Positions 1 to 7,252 of a stretch of 19,714 nt of DNA are shown piece by piece. Position numbers and translations under genes: made by a program. The stretch lies in contig CAYJIS010000037.1 in the NCBI GenBank assembly GCA_964370315.1, positions 1 through 19,714 on the forward strand. The letters are read 5' to 3'. The DNA is from CAYJFX01 sp964370315. Its GTDB lineage: Bacteria; Spirochaetota; Spirochaetia; Treponematales; Treponemataceae. The notes beneath the pieces are model-generated. The model made no database searches. It had not been told where the DNA came from and was given only the letters and a program-made list of their open reading frames with translations. Position 1 is the stretch's first letter. The number at the start of each line of letters is the position of its first letter.

Positions 1-1
1 C

Positions 2-367
2 TATATACCTCTATCTGCAAAGCTTGGGATAGGACAAAGTGATATAAAAAAAGCGCTTATTCATGAATTAAATAAACCATCGGTAATTTGTAATACAGTT
101 CCAGAGAGAAGAGCTGCGCAGTTAGCCGAAATTGTATCAGAAAAAAATGCGTGCAGTGCGTGCTACGCTTCTTTGATTCATGCACTTGAGCGTATAAATG
201 AGAATGGCAACTATCGTTCAATTCCTCCGCTAAGTATTGGGCAAGGATATAAAGGTGTAGAGGGAGTCTATGGCATTGGTTCTTGTACAAATTGTTTTAA
301 AAATTATGTTGAGGGGTGTCCTCCAACAGGAGAAGAGGTGTTAGCCTTTTTGGAAAGAATTTGTTGA
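2..367 (+). CDS. DUF362-like iron-sulfur-type protein, C-terminal part (5' end outside window)
   Basis: The reading frame is open from base 2 to a TGA at 365-367, giving the last 121 residues of a protein whose start lies left of the window. Visible features are two cysteine clusters: ACSAC followed by YASLIHALERI, then GSCTNCF followed by VEGCPPTGEEVLAFL just before the stop. This layout matches my memory of the C-terminal region of DUF362 (COG2006) proteins, which are thought to bind metal or Fe-S. The assignment is from recall of the motif, not a search. The ending GCPPT followed by a helix also resembles Fe-S subunits of some oxidoreductases, which is the main alternative. The oxidoreductase gene starts 11 nt downstream, so the two are probably co-transcribed. 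Substrate and reaction cannot be read from this fragment. Confidence 0.6.
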   Translation, partial: YIPLSAKLGIGQSDIKKALIHELNKPSVICNTVPERRAAQLAEIVSEKNACSACYASLIHALERINENGNYRSIPPLSIGQGYKGVEGVYGIGSCTNCFKNYVEGCPPTGEEVLAFLERIC

Positions 368-378
368 GTGAGGTTTGT

Positions 379-1446
379 ATGAAAAAAATCCGTTTTTCTG
401 TTATTGGAGCTGGATGGCGAAGTAATTTCTTTTTTAAATTGGTAAAAGAACAGCCAGATATTTTTTATATTACTACAGTAGTTATAAGAAACCCGCAAAA
501 GGCAAAAGAAGTGGAAGATACCTGGGGTTTTGACGTTGTATCTGATATTGAAAGTGTAAAAGATTTTGGGGAGTTTGTTGTATTAGCTTTGCCGCAAAAA
601 GTTTTACCAGAGTTTATCATTAAATGCGCAGACATGGGGCTATCTGTTTTAAGCGAAACTTTTGAACTTGAGAATGTTGAATCTTTAAATAAACTTTATT
701 CATCTGTAAAAAATACAGGACTAATTCAAATAGCTGAACAATATGCTTTTCAGCCGATGCATGCAAGTCGCCTTAAACTTATACAATCTGGCGAAATTGG
801 AGATGTTCAGCAAGCAATTGTTTCTTCGGGGCATGGATATCATGGCACAAGTTTAATACGCAAGTACTTAGGTAAAACATTTGAAAATTGCATAGTGAAA
901 GCAAACGTTTTTAACGGGAAAGTAATAAAAGGTCCAGGTAGGGCTGGGTATCCTGAGAAAGAAGAGTTGGTAAATGAAGAGCAGGTTTTTGCAAGTCTTG
1001 ATTTTGGAGATTGCTTGGGGTTTTACTATTTTACCTATGAGCAATATTTTTCAAAAATTCGAAAGCCAAATATTCTTATACGGGGAACTCATGGAGAAAT
1101 CCAAAATGATTGTGTTCGTACCCTTATAGATTTTAAGAATCCTATTGAATATAGTCTCGTGAGGGAAGTATCGGGTTTTAATGAATCTCCTGATGCATAT
1201 AGTTTGATTGGAATAACTGGTTGTAAAGAGTGTTTATATAAAAATAGGTATGACAGGTGTAATTTTAGTGATGATGAAATTGCCGTTGCAACAGTAATAG
1301 AGTGTATGGCAGAGTATGTGCGAGAAGGGAAAAGTTTTTATAGTTTTGAAGAAGGCTTACAAGATCAATACCTTTCAATTTTAATGAAGGAATCTATAAA
1401 GTTGGGTGAGGGCGTTTCTTCTTCAAGGCAATTGTTTTCTCATTAA
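379..1446 (+). CDS. Gfo/Idh/MocA-family oxidoreductase, atypical (no EKP motif)
   Basis: A 355-residue protein. An N-terminal Rossmann segment has the dinucleotide-binding start KIRFSVIGAGWRS (residues 3-15). A beta-rich C-terminal half is typical of NAD(P)-dependent sugar or cyclitol dehydrogenases of the Gfo/Idh/MocA family. The start at 379 is chosen over the in-frame ATG at 316 because it has a GAGTGAGG ribosome site 6-13 nt upstream and begins directly at the Rossmann strand; the 316 start would overlap the preceding gene. The family's usual Glu-Lys-Pro motif is replaced by SETFE (residues 92-96), so the lysine normally near the nicotinamide is absent. Residues 282-294 carry C-x2-C-x8-C, which could hold a metal. 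It lies 11 nt after the DUF362-like gene, probably in the same operon. The substrate is unknown. Confidence 0.8.
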   Translation: MKKIRFSVIGAGWRSNFFFKLVKEQPDIFYITTVVIRNPQKAKEVEDTWGFDVVSDIESVKDFGEFVVLALPQKVLPEFIIKCADMGLSVLSETFELENVESLNKLYSSVKNTGLIQIAEQYAFQPMHASRLKLIQSGEIGDVQQAIVSSGHGYHGTSLIRKYLGKTFENCIVKANVFNGKVIKGPGRAGYPEKEELVNEEQVFASLDFGDCLGFYYFTYEQYFSKIRKPNILIRGTHGEIQNDCVRTLIDFKNPIEYSLVREVSGFNESPDAYSLIGITGCKECLYKNRYDRCNFSDDEIAVATVIECMAEYVREGKSFYSFEEGLQDQYLSILMKESIKLGEGVSSSRQLFSH

Positions 1447-1564
1447 AGTGTTGAACTTCTATTTTTGCACTGTATGGCGTGAATATCATAAAAATAAACA
1501 GCACTTTTTAATTAACTGGTTTTGCTTCCTTTTTACAAAAAAACAGGGACATTTTCTATAAAAA

Positions 1565-1589
1565 AAGACACGGCAGTATGCCGTGTCTT
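1565..1589 (-). terminator. Rho-independent terminator of tex
   Basis: A perfect 11-bp stem (AAGACACGGCA / TGCCGTGTCTT) with a 3-nt loop. On the minus strand it is followed at once by a run of T (plus-strand A run 1561-1566). It begins 9 nt after the tex stop codon. On the plus strand the T run is about 10 nt away, so it is a poorer terminator for the convergent oxidoreductase gene, for which I see no better one. Confidence 0.88.
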
Positions 1590-1597
1590 GTAGTTAC

Positions 1598-3940
1598 TTA
1601 TTTTTTTAACAATGCCGCAAATGGATTGTAGGTCATTCCATCGTCGCCTGCGTTAACAGTAGAAACTTTTTCTCTTCTGTCTACAGGAGGTTTTGCTAGC
1701 GGTTTGTTACCAGATTTAACTACTTTTACCGTCTTTTTTGCTCCGTCAGCGCTTCTTGGTTTTGCACCACCAGTGCTTCCGCCAATTTCAGGATTGCTTT
1801 TTAGCGATAAAGAAATACGCCTTCTGTCCATATCAAGGCCAATAATAGTGCATTCTTTAATGTCACCCACTTTAATAACATCCATTGGGTTTGACACGTA
1901 ATTGTCTGAAAGTTCAGAAATGTGTAATAATGCTGTTTCTTTTAGTCCTAAATCAACAAAAGCACCAAAGTCTACAACGTTTTTAATTTTACCAGTAACT
2001 TTCATGCCTTCTTTTAAGTCTTCAAAAGAAACAACGCCTTTTTGCATAATTGGTTTTGGAAACCCATCGCGAGGGTCACGATTTGGCTTTTGTAACTCAT
2101 CAATTATGTCGTTTACGGTTTCGTCACCGAGCTTATATTTTTCTTTAAGTTCAGTTTTTACACTTGCAGGAATATCTTGTTTTTTAAAGACATATTCGTA
2201 CACAATGCGTGCTGCTTCGTAGTTTTCAGGGTGTACCCAAGTATTATCTAGTGGATCTGAACTTTCAGGGATTTTTAAGAATCCAGCACATTGTTCATAT
2301 GCTTTAGGGCCTAAGCCGCTTACATTTTGAAGATCTTCACGTTTGGTAATTTTTCCCTTGCTTTCTCGGTATGCAACAATTTTCTTTGCCGTAGGGCCTG
2401 TAATACCCGAAACATATTTTAACAAAGAAGCAGATGCGGTATTTAAGTTTACACCAACATTGTTTACAACAGAGCCTACAACCTCATCCAAAGTTTCAGA
2501 TAATTTTTTTTGATTTACATCGTGCTGATAAAGCCCAACACCGATCGATTTTGGGTCAATTTTTACAAGTTCTGCCAATGGGTCTTGTAAGCGCCTTCCA
2601 ATAGAAATAGCACCACGAATAGTTAAGTCAAGGTCTGGGAATTCTTCGCGAGCGGTATCACTTGCAGAGTAAACAGATGCACCATCTTCATCAACAACAG
2701 TGAATAATACATCAGGATAGTTTTCTGAAATTACCTTTGAAACAATTTCTTGCACTTCTTTTGTTCCTGTTCCGTTTCCTACAGCAACTAATTGTACATC
2801 ATATTCTTTAATTGCTTTTTTTATTGCAGCCATAGAATCTTCTACTTTGTTTTGGTAAATCATAAAGTAACCAAGGTACTTTCCTGTGTCATCAAGGGCT
2901 GCGCATTTTGTACCCGTTCTAATACCAGGGTCAACACCGAGAACTCTTGTACCTTTAATTGGTTGTGTCATTAAAAGATTTTTTAAGTTTTCACTAAATG
3001 TATCAATCCCATGGTCATCAGCTTCATCACTTTTGTCACCGCGGATTTCCCTTACAACTGCAGGAGACAAAAGACGTACTAATCCGTCTTCAATTGATTC
3101 TCCGTGATATTTATTATTAATAGTGTATTTTCGCTTTAGTAAACTAATTGCGCCTTCTATATCAATGTCTATGCTAACATCAAGTACACCTTCTCTTTCT
3201 CCACGGTTAACGGCAAGAATTCGGTGAGGCTTAATTTGATTTAGAGCTTCAGAATAATCCCAGTACATTTGGTATACTGATGTTTTTGCAGCGCTTTCAT
3301 CTCCAATTCCTTGAACTTTAATAAGACCTGTAGAAATGTAAAAGTCTCGAACATCGCTTCTGTTTTCTGCAGTTTGGGCCATGCGTTCTGCTAATATATC
3401 TTTTGCGCCTGCTATTGCATCTTCTGCCGTTGGAACATTAAGTTCTTCTTTTTCAGCGTCCGTTACAACAAAATCAGGGGCTTTTGATTCAACTCCTGCA
3501 TCATCAAGTTCGAGCATTGCATCTGCCAAGGCTTCTAAGCCTCGTTCAATAGCGAGCATACCGCGAGTTTTCTTTTTCTTTTTGAAGGGTGCCCATAAAT
3601 CTTCAAGTTCTGTGAGCGTTTTTGCCTTCATAACTGCTTCATATAAAAAGTCGTTAAGTTGTCCTTGTCCAAAAATCCCTTTTACAATTTCGAGCCTTCT
3701 TGTTTCAAGATTCATAAGAGATTTGAAATTGTGATCACAATCTCTAACCTGTACTTCATCTAACGAACCATGGCTTTCTTTTCGGTAACGTGAAATAAAA
3801 GGGATGGTACAGCCTTCATTTACAAGTGAAATAACGGCTGAAACTTGTTGCATACGGATTGATAAATCATCCGCAATTTTTTTCATAATGTCGACTTCGT
3901 TTACACTAAGTCCATCAATAAATTCTTGAGTAAATTCCAT
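1598..3940 (-). CDS. tex: Tex-type RNA-binding protein (YqgF-like, HhH and S1 domains)
   Basis: The protein is 780 residues from the ATG at 3940, or 783 from the in-frame ATG at 3949; family members are near 770-780. Using 783-numbering, the order is an N-terminal helical Tex domain (about 10-200), a YqgF/RNase H-like domain beginning VLGVDPGIRTG (336-346), helix-hairpin-helix repeats (about 500-565, with VSGITGPTAKKI and VSGLGPKAYEQC), and an S1 domain (about 646-717, with GKIKNVVDFGAFVDLG). A basic tail ends YNPFAALLKK. Tex proteins are cytosolic nucleic-acid-binding factors linked to transcription and RNA metabolism; their exact role differs between species. I prefer the start at 3940 because the best -10 element overlaps the ATG at 3949 and neither ATG has a Shine-Dalgarno site. 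It appears monocistronic, with its own terminator and a promoter inside the terminator of the upstream operon. Confidence 0.95.
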   Translation of the reverse strand: MEFTQEFIDGLSVNEVDIMKKIADDLSIRMQQVSAVISLVNEGCTIPFISRYRKESHGSLDEVQVRDCDHNFKSLMNLETRRLEIVKGIFGQGQLNDFLYEAVMKAKTLTELEDLWAPFKKKKKTRGMLAIERGLEALADAMLELDDAGVESKAPDFVVTDAEKEELNVPTAEDAIAGAKDILAERMAQTAENRSDVRDFYISTGLIKVQGIGDESAAKTSVYQMYWDYSEALNQIKPHRILAVNRGEREGVLDVSIDIDIEGAISLLKRKYTINNKYHGESIEDGLVRLLSPAVVREIRGDKSDEADDHGIDTFSENLKNLLMTQPIKGTRVLGVDPGIRTGTKCAALDDTGKYLGYFMIYQNKVEDSMAAIKKAIKEYDVQLVAVGNGTGTKEVQEIVSKVISENYPDVLFTVVDEDGASVYSASDTAREEFPDLDLTIRGAISIGRRLQDPLAELVKIDPKSIGVGLYQHDVNQKKLSETLDEVVGSVVNNVGVNLNTASASLLKYVSGITGPTAKKIVAYRESKGKITKREDLQNVSGLGPKAYEQCAGFLKIPESSDPLDNTWVHPENYEAARIVYEYVFKKQDIPASVKTELKEKYKLGDETVNDIIDELQKPNRDPRDGFPKPIMQKGVVSFEDLKEGMKVTGKIKNVVDFGAFVDLGLKETALLHISELSDNYVSNPMDVIKVGDIKECTIIGLDMDRRRISLSLKSNPEIGGSTGGAKPRSADGAKKTVKVVKSGNKPLAKPPVDRREKVSTVNAGDDGMTYNPFAALLKK

Positions 3941-3947
3941 AAAAAAC

Positions 3948-3976
3948 ATTGTACGATAAATAAAAAAAAAAGTAAA
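3948..3976 (-). promoter_or_regulatory. Predicted tex promoter, leaderless geometry
   Basis: On the minus strand, TTTACT (3976-3971) and TACAAT (3953-3948) are separated by 17 bp and match the sigma70 consensus at 4/6 and 5/6 positions. The expected start of transcription is near 3941, next to the ATG at 3940. The -35 element lies in the 3' arm of the preceding operon's terminator hairpin, and the terminator's T run forms the spacer. Confidence 0.6.
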
Positions 3977-4007
3977 CTCACCGAATGTCGGAAAAGTTTA
4001 CTTTTTT
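3966..4007 (-). terminator. Terminator of the alpha-galactoside transport operon
   Basis: Arms AAAAAAGTAAAC (3966-3977) and GTTTACTTTTTT (3996-4007) pair perfectly. A small inner stem CCG/CGG (3981-3983, 3989-3991) caps a 5-nt loop, with short unpaired bases between. On the minus strand it follows the stop of the last permease gene by 23 nt and is followed by a long T run. The sequence is nearly symmetric and also has a T run on the plus strand. Confidence 0.85.
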
Positions 4008-4030
4008 GATTTGTAAGTGTTTTCTTTAAC

Positions 4031-4861
4031 CTATAGCTTTCCACCGGAAGTAGAAATGCCTGCTATAAACTGTCTTTGGAATATTATATAAATAATAATC
4101 ATGGGAAGACATGCTAAGAATGAGGCGGCCATAAGTTCAGGATAATTTGCTACAAACTGTCCTTGAAGTTTTGCTAAGGCTGCAGACAATGGAATTGTTG
4201 CTTGATCTGTATTTACAACCAATGGCCATAAAAGTTCTTTGTAGGCAAATAAGGCTGTAAAGATACCAAGAGCAACCATTGAAGATTTAATAAGAGGAGC
4301 CATAACGAGTAAAAATGTTTGCCCCACATTACATCCATCTAAAAGTGCCGCTTCCTCTAAGTCTTTTGGTAAGGTTGAAAAGGATTGTTTAAATAAAAAT
4401 GTACCAAAAGCTGTTACTAAGCCTGGAAATAAAAGTGCAAAGGCTGTGTTTGTTAGCCCAAGTGATGTTACCATTAAGTATTGTGGAATAACAAATATCT
4501 GTGTTGGCATCATCATCTGAAATAACACTAACCCAAAAGCTAATCCCTTTCCCACAAAGTTTAATCTTCCAAGTGCATATCCTGCCAAAGAGGCCGTAAC
4601 AATAGCACAAATAATTCTTAGCACAATGAGTACTAAGGTATTCCAATATAAACGAACAAAGTCCATACGTTGAATAACAGAGGTAAAAGCTTCTGTTCTC
4701 CACACTGATGGAAAAATTAAAAAGGGATCTATTTGAGTCGATTCGGTTATTGATTTAAATGATGTTAAAATCATCCACAAAAATGGAACTACCATGAAAA
4801 GAGCACCCATAATGAGAATGACATGCACACCAATAGTTTTTTTAAAATATTCTTTTTGCAT
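4031..4861 (-). CDS. Sugar ABC transporter permease, MalG/CUT1 type
   Basis: A 276-residue inner-membrane protein with about six hydrophobic segments (first at about 12-32, last at about 245-262). The cytoplasmic EAA loop that docks on the ATPase is visible at residues 170-189 (EAALLDG, then APL). The N-terminal half holds VPFLWMILTSFK, typical of MalG-like CUT1 permeases. With the neighbouring MalF-like subunit it would form the heterodimeric channel for an oligosaccharide or galactoside. The ATG at 4861 has a strong GGGAGGG site and lies 9 nt after the stop of the upstream permease, so translation is probably coupled. It is the last gene of the operon. No ATPase gene follows; a shared MsiK/MalK-type ATPase encoded elsewhere is inferred. 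Confidence 0.93.
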   Translation of the reverse strand: MQKEYFKKTIGVHVILIMGALFMVVPFLWMILTSFKSITESTQIDPFLIFPSVWRTEAFTSVIQRMDFVRLYWNTLVLIVLRIICAIVTASLAGYALGRLNFVGKGLAFGLVLFQMMMPTQIFVIPQYLMVTSLGLTNTAFALLFPGLVTAFGTFLFKQSFSTLPKDLEEAALLDGCNVGQTFLLVMAPLIKSSMVALGIFTALFAYKELLWPLVVNTDQATIPLSAALAKLQGQFVANYPELMAASFLACLPMIIIYIIFQRQFIAGISTSGGKL

Positions 4862-4870
4862 AATCCCTCC

Positions 4871-5779
4871 CTAATTTCCTTGAGCCCATTTTTTTTGCAA
4901 TCGTAGTTGGATAACAGTGATTATTAATATAACTACTAGCAAAAGAAGTACTACTGTTGATCCATATCCTCTATTGGATTCTTGGAAGGAGTACTTATAA
5001 AAAAGAAATACAAGTGATTGCGTCTTTGGTAGTGCTGGGTTTGTTTTATCCATCATAATGTAGATTGAATCGAACACTTGCAAAGATGCAATAATTCTTG
5101 TAACAGTAACAAAAAACATCGTAGGTGAAAGGAGTGGGATAGTGATGTTAAAAAATTGGCTTATTTTGCTAGCCCCATCAATTTCAGCGGCTTCATAAAA
5201 ATCCTGAGGTATTTCTTGGAGACCTGCTAAAAAGAGAACCATATTATATCCTAGCACCGACCATACTCCAACCATTGCAATTGAAGCAAAGGCTATGTCT
5301 GGGTTTGATAGCCACGTTACGGGATTTGCACCAATGCTTTCTAAAAGATGATTTAAAAGACCAAACTCTGAATTATAAAGCCAGCGCCATACCATAGCAA
5401 CTGCTGCAGGTGCTGCGACCATAGGCAAGAAGAAAATCGTCCGATAAACGGTTCTAGCATGGATTTGCCTGTTTAATAATACTGCTACTATAAGTGCTAG
5501 TGCAATTGAAAGAGGTACTTCTATAATTGCGTATTTAAAAGTATTTATTAGTGCTTGCCATACATCAGGGTCTGAAAGCATCTTTGTGTAATTATCTAGA
5601 CCAATAAAAACATTGCCTCGTCCAAAAGCTCCGGTTTTAAAAAAAGTTTGCCAAATAGTTTGAAATATAGGAATGATATTGAGAACTAATAATCCTATAA
5701 TTGTTGGTAATAAAAATGCCCAGCCCCATAAAAAAATGCTGCGTTTTTGGCGAGTCGCATAGTTTATTGTTTTTTGCAT
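4871..5779 (-). CDS. Sugar ABC transporter permease, MalF/CUT1 type
   Basis: A 302-residue integral membrane protein with about six predicted membrane segments (first at about 14-36, last at about 273-293). The EAA loop is at residues 197-216 (YEAAEIDGASKISQF, then IPLL). The fragments RTIFFLPM and VAMVWRWLYN are typical of MalF/UgpA-like CUT1 permeases. The start at 5779 is chosen because AAAGGGGG precedes it by 4-11 nt; the longer in-frame ATG at 5812 has no such site. It pairs with the downstream MalG-like subunit. It is separated from the upstream binding-protein gene by 177 nt of hairpin-rich sequence, so it may be expressed at a lower level than the binding protein. Confidence 0.93.
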   Translation of the reverse strand: MQKTINYATRQKRSIFLWGWAFLLPTIIGLLVLNIIPIFQTIWQTFFKTGAFGRGNVFIGLDNYTKMLSDPDVWQALINTFKYAIIEVPLSIALALIVAVLLNRQIHARTVYRTIFFLPMVAAPAAVAMVWRWLYNSEFGLLNHLLESIGANPVTWLSNPDIAFASIAMVGVWSVLGYNMVLFLAGLQEIPQDFYEAAEIDGASKISQFFNITIPLLSPTMFFVTVTRIIASLQVFDSIYIMMDKTNPALPKTQSLVFLFYKYSFQESNRGYGSTVVLLLLVVILIITVIQLRLQKKWAQGN

Positions 5780-5832
5780 TGTTCCCCCTTTAAAACACCG
5801 CGTTAGCGGCACGACATGGAGGTCGCGAACGA

Positions 5833-5863
5833 GCAGTTTAGAGAGTAACGCTTTCTAAACTGC
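5833..5863 (-). other. Intercistronic RNA hairpin A
   Basis: GCAGTTTAGA (5833-5842) and TCTAAACTGC (5854-5863) are perfectly complementary. The 11-nt interior can extend the stem weakly and leave a loop of about 5 nt. It lies upstream of the MalF-like start and has no T run, so it is not a terminator. An mRNA-stabilising or regulatory role is possible. Confidence 0.6.
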
Positions 5864-5864
5864 A

Positions 5865-5898
5865 AATGATAAAATATCACGGAAGTTATTTTATCATT
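5865..5898 (-). other. Intercistronic RNA hairpin B
   Basis: AATGATAAAATA (5865-5876) and TATTTTATCATT (5887-5898) form a perfect 12-bp stem with a 10-nt loop. Its outer end overlaps the left direct repeat (minus-strand sense) that copies the MalF ribosome site. No T run follows. Function is unknown. Confidence 0.6.
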
Positions 5899-5910
5899 CC
5901 CCCTTTGTTA

Positions 5911-5948
5911 AAAAAATAAACCTATCTGTCCGTACGGCAGATAGGTTT
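5911..5948 (-). terminator. Attenuator-type terminator between binding protein and permeases
   Basis: AAACCTATCTG (5918-5928) and CAGATAGGTTT (5938-5948) form a perfect 11-bp stem. The 9-nt loop contains CCGTACGG. On the minus strand it is followed by a run of seven T (5916-5910 region). It begins 8 nt after the binding-protein stop. Because the permease genes follow with no obvious new promoter, partial termination here would give the usual excess of binding protein over permeases. Confidence 0.8.
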
Positions 5949-5956
5949 TGAATTAA

Positions 5957-7213
5957 TTATTCCTCTGCTAAAATAGCGTTCATTTCATTATAAATATCCA
6001 TTGAAACTTCTTCAGCTGATTTGGTTCCAGTCCATACATCAATAAGTTTTTCGTAAGTCATATTGTTCCATACAACTGTATTTTTTGAATATGGTCGGAA
6101 TACGATGTCGTCCATCATATCAAGGTATGCTTGAAGATTAAAATCAGGATATGCATTTACCCAGTTATTTGTTGTTCCTTCATATGCTGAGATTACAATA
6201 CCAAGGTCTGATTGTTTTTGTTGTGCTTCTCTAGAACCCATGTATTCAATAAGGGCCCAAGCTTCGTCAGGACGTGCAGTGTTTGCAGAAGCTGCCCAAC
6301 CTAAACCATTGTAGATAGAAACTCTTCTTCCTGTAGTTGCATCTTTTGGTAGAACAGCAATGTCTCCATGTTCAATTACATAATCGTTGTTACAAAGATA
6401 TGCAAGCATCCATGATCCCATTGTTACCATAGCAACTTTTCCAGAAGAAAATAATGCTTCTTCGTTGTTTTCACTTACTACTTCATATGGAGGCATTGCA
6501 TTTTGTGCAACCCTACCCATGAAGTCAAGGGCTTTAATAGTGTTAGGGTTATTAAAACCTGATTCGGTTTTTGCATCATTAATTACTTCACCACCCATTG
6601 TATAAACTGGGTTGTTCCATCCTGCTTGATCGTTTGATGTTTTTAGTGAAAATCCGTATTGGCTTTCGTCATCTTTTGTTAATGCAACAGCTGCATCATA
6701 AAAAGTATCCCATGTCCAACTTTCATCTGGATATGCAATGCCTGCTTCATCAAACATAGTTTTGTTGTACCAAAGTGCAATGGTATCAATGTCTTTAGGT
6801 ACTGCAAGTTGTTTTCCTTCCCAAGCGTAAAGATTTACTATGTCTTGAGGAAATTTGTCCATTTCAACTAAGCTACTACTATCGATATTACTTGTAATAT
6901 CTAAAAGCATGTCATACTCTGCATATTTAGCAAACTCATTTGAGTGCATCCAGAATACATCAGGTAAAGATCCGCCAGTTGCTCCTGCTTCAAGCATTGT
7001 CCAGTATTGTTCCCAAGGGGTTACTTGGATAACTACTTCAATTCCTGTTTCAGCAGTAAAATCATCCATGATTTGGCGCAAGCCAGGTTCTTGGTTTGAA
7101 TCCCAAATTGCAACAGTTAATGATCCTGAAGAAGCTGTTTTTTCTTCTTTTGCACAAGATGTAACGCTTAAGAGCACTAGTGCAAGTACCATAAATCCAA
7201 TAATTTTTTTCAT
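5957..7213 (-). CDS. Extracellular sugar-binding lipoprotein of CUT1 ABC transporter
   Basis: A 418-residue protein starting MKKIIGFMVLALVLL with a relaxed lipobox VTSC, so Cys20 would be lipidated and the protein anchored outside the cytoplasmic membrane. After the lipobox comes a Ser/Lys-rich linker and then LTVAIWDSNQEPGLRQI, the usual first strand and helix of family-1 (MalE-like) solute-binding proteins. Length and the later TRPDEAWALIEYMGS segment also fit. The start at 7213 is chosen because GGAGGA lies just upstream and the signal peptide begins there; the in-frame ATG at 7264 would add 17 residues before the signal peptide. It lies 63 nt after the GH4 gene and ahead of two permeases. 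Ligand inferred from context: an alpha-galactoside such as melibiose or raffinose-type sugar. Confidence 0.93.
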   Translation of the reverse strand: MKKIIGFMVLALVLLSVTSCAKEEKTASSGSLTVAIWDSNQEPGLRQIMDDFTAETGIEVVIQVTPWEQYWTMLEAGATGGSLPDVFWMHSNEFAKYAEYDMLLDITSNIDSSSLVEMDKFPQDIVNLYAWEGKQLAVPKDIDTIALWYNKTMFDEAGIAYPDESWTWDTFYDAAVALTKDDESQYGFSLKTSNDQAGWNNPVYTMGGEVINDAKTESGFNNPNTIKALDFMGRVAQNAMPPYEVVSENNEEALFSSGKVAMVTMGSWMLAYLCNNDYVIEHGDIAVLPKDATTGRRVSIYNGLGWAASANTARPDEAWALIEYMGSREAQQKQSDLGIVISAYEGTTNNWVNAYPDFNLQAYLDMMDDIVFRPYSKNTVVWNNMTYEKLIDVWTGTKSAEEVSMDIYNEMNAILAEE

Positions 7214-7222
7214 AAATCCTCC

Positions 7223-7238
7223 ATGCATGTACATGCAT
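7223..7238. repeat. 16-bp perfect palindrome upstream of the binding-protein gene
   Basis: ATGCATGTACATGCAT reads the same on both strands and abuts the GGAGG ribosome site of the binding-protein gene. It could be a protein operator or simply an RNA hairpin stem near the ribosome site. No other copy was noticed in the window. Confidence 0.6.
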
Positions 7239-7252
7239 TTTATTATTTGTTC

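Larger units (their letters stand above)
5782..5906. repeat. Hairpin-rich 105-bp segment flanked by 10-bp direct repeats
   Basis: TTCCCCCTTT occurs at 5782-5791 and again at 5897-5906. In minus-strand sense both copies read AAAGGGGGAA, the ribosome site of the MalF-like gene. Between them lie a small CCGC/GCGG hairpin (5798-5809), a 10-bp perfect stem (5833-5842 with 5854-5863) and a 12-bp perfect stem (5865-5876 with 5887-5898). The stretch 5796-5863 is roughly half G+C, clearly above its surroundings. This could be a small mobile repeat that duplicated its target site, a duplicated ribosome-site region, or a cis-acting RNA structure. The sequence alone does not decide. Confidence 0.5.

Noticed and set aside
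316..378. Upstream in-frame ATG for the oxidoreductase
   Set aside because: It would add 21 residues before the Rossmann strand and overlap the preceding gene; the ATG at 379 has a good ribosome site.
1447..1564. Possible terminator for the oxidoreductase (AAAGTG near 1446 pairing with CACTTTT near 1503)
   Set aside because: Only 6 bp would pair across a loop of about 50 nt, which is not convincing.
4389..4703. Minus-strand 104-codon frame inside the MalG-like gene
   Set aside because: It is a shifted-frame shadow with no domain or ribosome site, fully inside a well-supported permease gene.
5886..5897. Mini-ORF ATG ATA AAA TAA after AAAGGGGG in the permease leader (minus strand)
   Set aside because: Only 1 nt separates the G run from the ATG and the product would be 3 residues. 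It is more simply explained by the direct repeat and hairpin B.
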